Assembly: GCA_020253595.1 (NCBI GenBank)
Contig: JADCBH010000136.1
Coordinates: forward strand, 1 to 7,375
Direction of reading: 5' to 3'
DNA length: 7,375 nt
Source of the DNA: Brevundimonas sp.
GTDB taxonomy: Bacteria > Pseudomonadota > Alphaproteobacteria > Caulobacterales > Caulobacteraceae
Part shown: positions 5,767-7,375 of the stretch, one piece after another
Position numbering within the stretch: the first letter of the stretch is position 1
Layout of the letters: the number at the start of each line of letters is the position of its first letter
Position numbers and translations under genes: made by a program
The notes under the pieces: model-generated
What the model saw: the letters and a program-made list of their open reading frames with translations, nothing else
The model's database searches: none
Told to the model about the DNA's origin: nothing

Positions 5767-6482
5767 CGCACAACCTCCATCTCGGCGGCAATGCGGGCTG
5801 CCGCCATCAGCGGATCCTCAGCCGCGATCACCGGTCGAGCCACAACGAGATGCGTGGCACCGGCTCTCAGGGACTCTGCCGGCGTCGCCACCCGTTGCTG
5901 GTCGCCCGGATCGCCACCGGACGGCCGCACGCCCGGCGTGACGATCAGAAAGTCAGGCCGGCCCGCCGCAATCGCGATCTCCTTGACGCGCGCGGCTTCC
6001 AGCGGGCTCGAGACCACGCCGTCAACCCCGCAGTCCAGCGCCTGACGTACGCGTGCCTCGACCAACTCGGCCGCGCCGGCTGAATAGCCGATCTCCTTCA
6101 GATCGGCGTCCGAAAGGCTGGTCATGACCGTGACCGCGAGGATCCGGGTATCGTGGTCATCCCTGCCCTTCACTGCCGCCCGCATGACCTGGGGCTCGGC
6201 ATGGACCGTGAGCAGGTCGCAGCCACCCTCCGCCACCGAGCGTGCCGCCCCTTCGACCTGGGCCCCGATGTCGTGAAGCTTCCAGTCCTGAAAGACCTTC
6301 TTGCCCCGGGCCCTCAGGCGATGGGCGAAGTCCACGCCGCCTGGACGCGCAAGGAGGGTCAGCCCGACCTTGTAGAACTCCACCACGTCACCGACGCGAT
6401 CGACGAGCGCCTCGGCCGCCTCGACCGAAGGCAGGTCCAGTCCGACGATCAGGCGGGGGTCGCATACGAGGGGCGAGGTCAT
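5763..6482 (-). CDS. pyrF: Orotidine-5'-phosphate decarboxylase
   Basis: PyrF converts orotidine 5'-monophosphate to UMP, the last step of de novo pyrimidine synthesis, in the cytosol as a TIM-barrel dimer. The protein is 239 residues, normal for the short bacterial form. The ligand-binding Asp is D16 (GLDLPS) and Lys is K38 (FYKVGL); the catalytic D66-x-K68-x-x-D71 lies in FQDWKLHDIG. These are followed by TVHAEP (92-97), VTVMTSL (117-123), TPGVRPSGGD (182-191) and the phosphate-site VVARPV (213-218). Two small departures are visible: DIGAQ where DIPNT or DIGxT is usual, and ARP where GRP is usual. The ATG at 6482 has GGAG seven bases upstream. The neighbours are divergent and convergent single genes, so no pyr operon is present. 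Confidence 0.96.
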   Translation of the reverse strand: MTSPLVCDPRLIVGLDLPSVEAAEALVDRVGDVVEFYKVGLTLLARPGGVDFAHRLRARGKKVFQDWKLHDIGAQVEGAARSVAEGGCDLLTVHAEPQVMRAAVKGRDDHDTRILAVTVMTSLSDADLKEIGYSAGAAELVEARVRQALDCGVDGVVSSPLEAARVKEIAIAAGRPDFLIVTPGVRPSGGDPGDQQRVATPAESLRAGATHLVVARPVIAAEDPLMAAARIAAEMEVVR

Positions 6483-6547
6483 CGACGATCTCCGGCCGAA
6501 GGGCTAGACGGGATGTCACGTCAGGAATCGGCTAACGGGGACCGGCC
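6483..6547. promoter_or_regulatory. Divergent promoter region of pyrF and the MarC-family gene
   Basis: This 65-bp gap must hold both start regions. It contains the pyrF GGAG (6490-6493, minus strand), GGGGA before the downstream gene (6537-6541), and a GAATC site at 6525-6529. On the minus strand CTGACG and TAGCCC are weak promoter-like hexamers. No clear palindromic operator is seen. Confidence 0.4.
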
Positions 6548-7246
6548 ATGAACGCGCTCGATCTGGGGGTCAACCTGTTCGTGGCCCTGTTCGCCTTGCT
6601 GGACCCCATCGGCAACATTCCGATATTCGCCGCCGCAACGGCCGGAGCCACAGCACGCCAGCGGTTCTCTGTGTCAGTGTTGCTGTGCCTGTTCATCGCG
6701 GCGTTCCTGACTTTCTTCTTCTTCACCGGCCTTTGGCTGCTGCAGTTCTTCGGCATTTCGCTGGCGGCCTTCCGCATCGCGGGCGGCATCCTGCTGCTGC
6801 TGCTCGGTCTCGACATGACGCGCAGCGACTTCCTGACCATGTTCGCCGACAAGGACGCCGTCGCCGACGCCCAGGACGTGCGCGGCTATGCCCAGCGACG
6901 TTTCAAGCGCCTGATCGTGCCCTTCGCCATGCCTCTGCTGATCGGCCCGGGTGCCATCTCGACGATCATCATCCAGGCCGGCGAGGCCCAGAAGATCGGC
7001 TATGCGGGAACCATCGCGGGCCTGGTCGCCATCGGGGCCGCTTCGCTGGCGACGCTCGTCACCTTCGCTGCCACCGGTCCTATCAGCCGCGCGCTGGGCG
7101 ATGTCGGCATGGCCATTATCGTGCGGGTTCTGGGTCTGATCCTGTGTGCGCTCGCCATCCAGTTCATTCTGGCGGGGCTGGGCGAAGCCATCCCGGGCAT
7201 GTTCGCCTCGGGCGTCACAGCGCCCTATCCGGGCGGCGGGCATTAA
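6548..7246 (+). CDS. MarC-family (UPF0056) integral membrane protein
   Basis: This 232-residue inner-membrane protein has about six transmembrane segments, near residues 4-24, 40-62, 66-88, 122-143, 151-174 and 186-211. Family landmarks are LDPIGNIPIF (18-27) at the end of segment 1, FRIAGGILLLLLGLDM (75-90), and PFAMPLLIGPGAIS (125-138), with the first and last likely forming re-entrant or pore-like elements. RVLGLILCALAIQFILAGL (193-211) closes the domain. The length is close to the family norm of about 200-220. The name comes from the E. coli mar locus, but the role of the family is not established and a part in drug resistance should not be assumed. The ATG at 6548 has a modest GGGGA six bases upstream. 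The gene is divergent from pyrF and ends 8 bp from a convergent gene. Confidence 0.9.
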   Translation: MNALDLGVNLFVALFALLDPIGNIPIFAAATAGATARQRFSVSVLLCLFIAAFLTFFFFTGLWLLQFFGISLAAFRIAGGILLLLLGLDMTRSDFLTMFADKDAVADAQDVRGYAQRRFKRLIVPFAMPLLIGPGAISTIIIQAGEAQKIGYAGTIAGLVAIGAASLATLVTFAATGPISRALGDVGMAIIVRVLGLILCALAIQFILAGLGEAIPGMFASGVTAPYPGGGH

Positions 7247-7254
7247 GGGAGGCG

Positions 7255-7375
7255 TCAGATCCGGCCCAGACGTCTGGCGTGGCCCGCCACCATTCGTAGC
7301 GCGACGCCGTCGGGCAGCAGTTTACCCAGGGCCGCGAGCACGGTGTTCATCGCACCCGGCGTAACCCGAGGCCGA
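7255..7375 (-). CDS. C-terminal end of a minus-strand gene, possibly a short-chain dehydrogenase/reductase (cut by right window edge)
   Basis: A minus-strand frame is open from the window edge to a TGA at 7255-7257, giving about 39 residues that include TPGAMN, VLAALGKLLPD, ALRMVAGHARR and a final LGRI. The pattern of a Pro-Gly-x-x-Asn turn followed by an amphipathic helix with a Leu-Leu-Pro break and a basic tail resembles the C-terminus of short-chain dehydrogenases of the ketoreductase type. This is a weak family resemblance, as the Rossmann fold and catalytic YxxxK lie outside the window. The 8-bp convergent gap after the MarC-family gene and the lack of any other good coding frame here support it as real coding sequence. 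Confidence 0.5.
   Translation of the reverse strand, partial: RPRVTPGAMNTVLAALGKLLPDGVALRMVAGHARRLGRI

Noticed and set aside
6548..7246. Reading the MarC-family gene as an antibiotic resistance determinant
   Set aside because: The family name is historical; the sequence shows only a conserved membrane protein of unsettled function.

Overview
The window is 7.4 kb of dense, GC-rich bacterial chromosome. Base composition, codon use and gene content fit an alphaproteobacterium, most likely of the Caulobacterales (Brevundimonas- or Caulobacter-like). That placement is inferred from general character, not from a marker gene. Nothing indicates a mobile element, CRISPR array, rRNA or tRNA. This looks like ordinary housekeeping chromosome, and I did not find a clearly new multi-gene system.

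Layout. The left edge holds the 3' part of a gamma-glutamyltransferase gene (+, 1-878), which meets tail to tail with a small gene for an unrecognised membrane protein (-, 883-1362). Upstream of that, on the same strand, lie an NAD(P)-dependent succinate-semialdehyde dehydrogenase gene (gabD-like, -, 1442-2893) and the class I ribonucleotide reductase large subunit gene (nrdA, -, 2952-4838). A gene-free stretch of about 360 bp (4839-5202) separates nrdA from a divergent gene for a small exported six-cysteine protein (+, 5203-5766). That gene runs into orotidine-5'-phosphate decarboxylase (pyrF, -, 5763-6482), the two stop codons sharing one CTAG. A 65-bp divergent promoter region then leads to a MarC-family membrane protein gene (+, 6548-7246). 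The last 121 bp are the 3' end of another minus-strand gene, possibly a short-chain dehydrogenase.

How the genes relate. NrdA and PyrF both serve nucleotide supply: dNTP synthesis and the last step of UMP synthesis. They are in separate transcription units. nrdA, gabD and the small membrane gene are co-oriented with gaps of 58 and 79 bp and could be partly co-transcribed, though no metabolic link is obvious. No nrdB lies next to nrdA in this window.

Most interesting signals. Two imperfect palindromes 31 bp apart upstream of nrdA resemble a pair of NrdR boxes. NrdA has no N-terminal ATP-cone. The NrdA C-terminal tail carries a QPDLF pentapeptide resembling a DNA sliding-clamp binding motif, just before its redox CxxC. 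A nest of competing GGGTC/GACCC inverted repeats precedes the six-cysteine protein gene.
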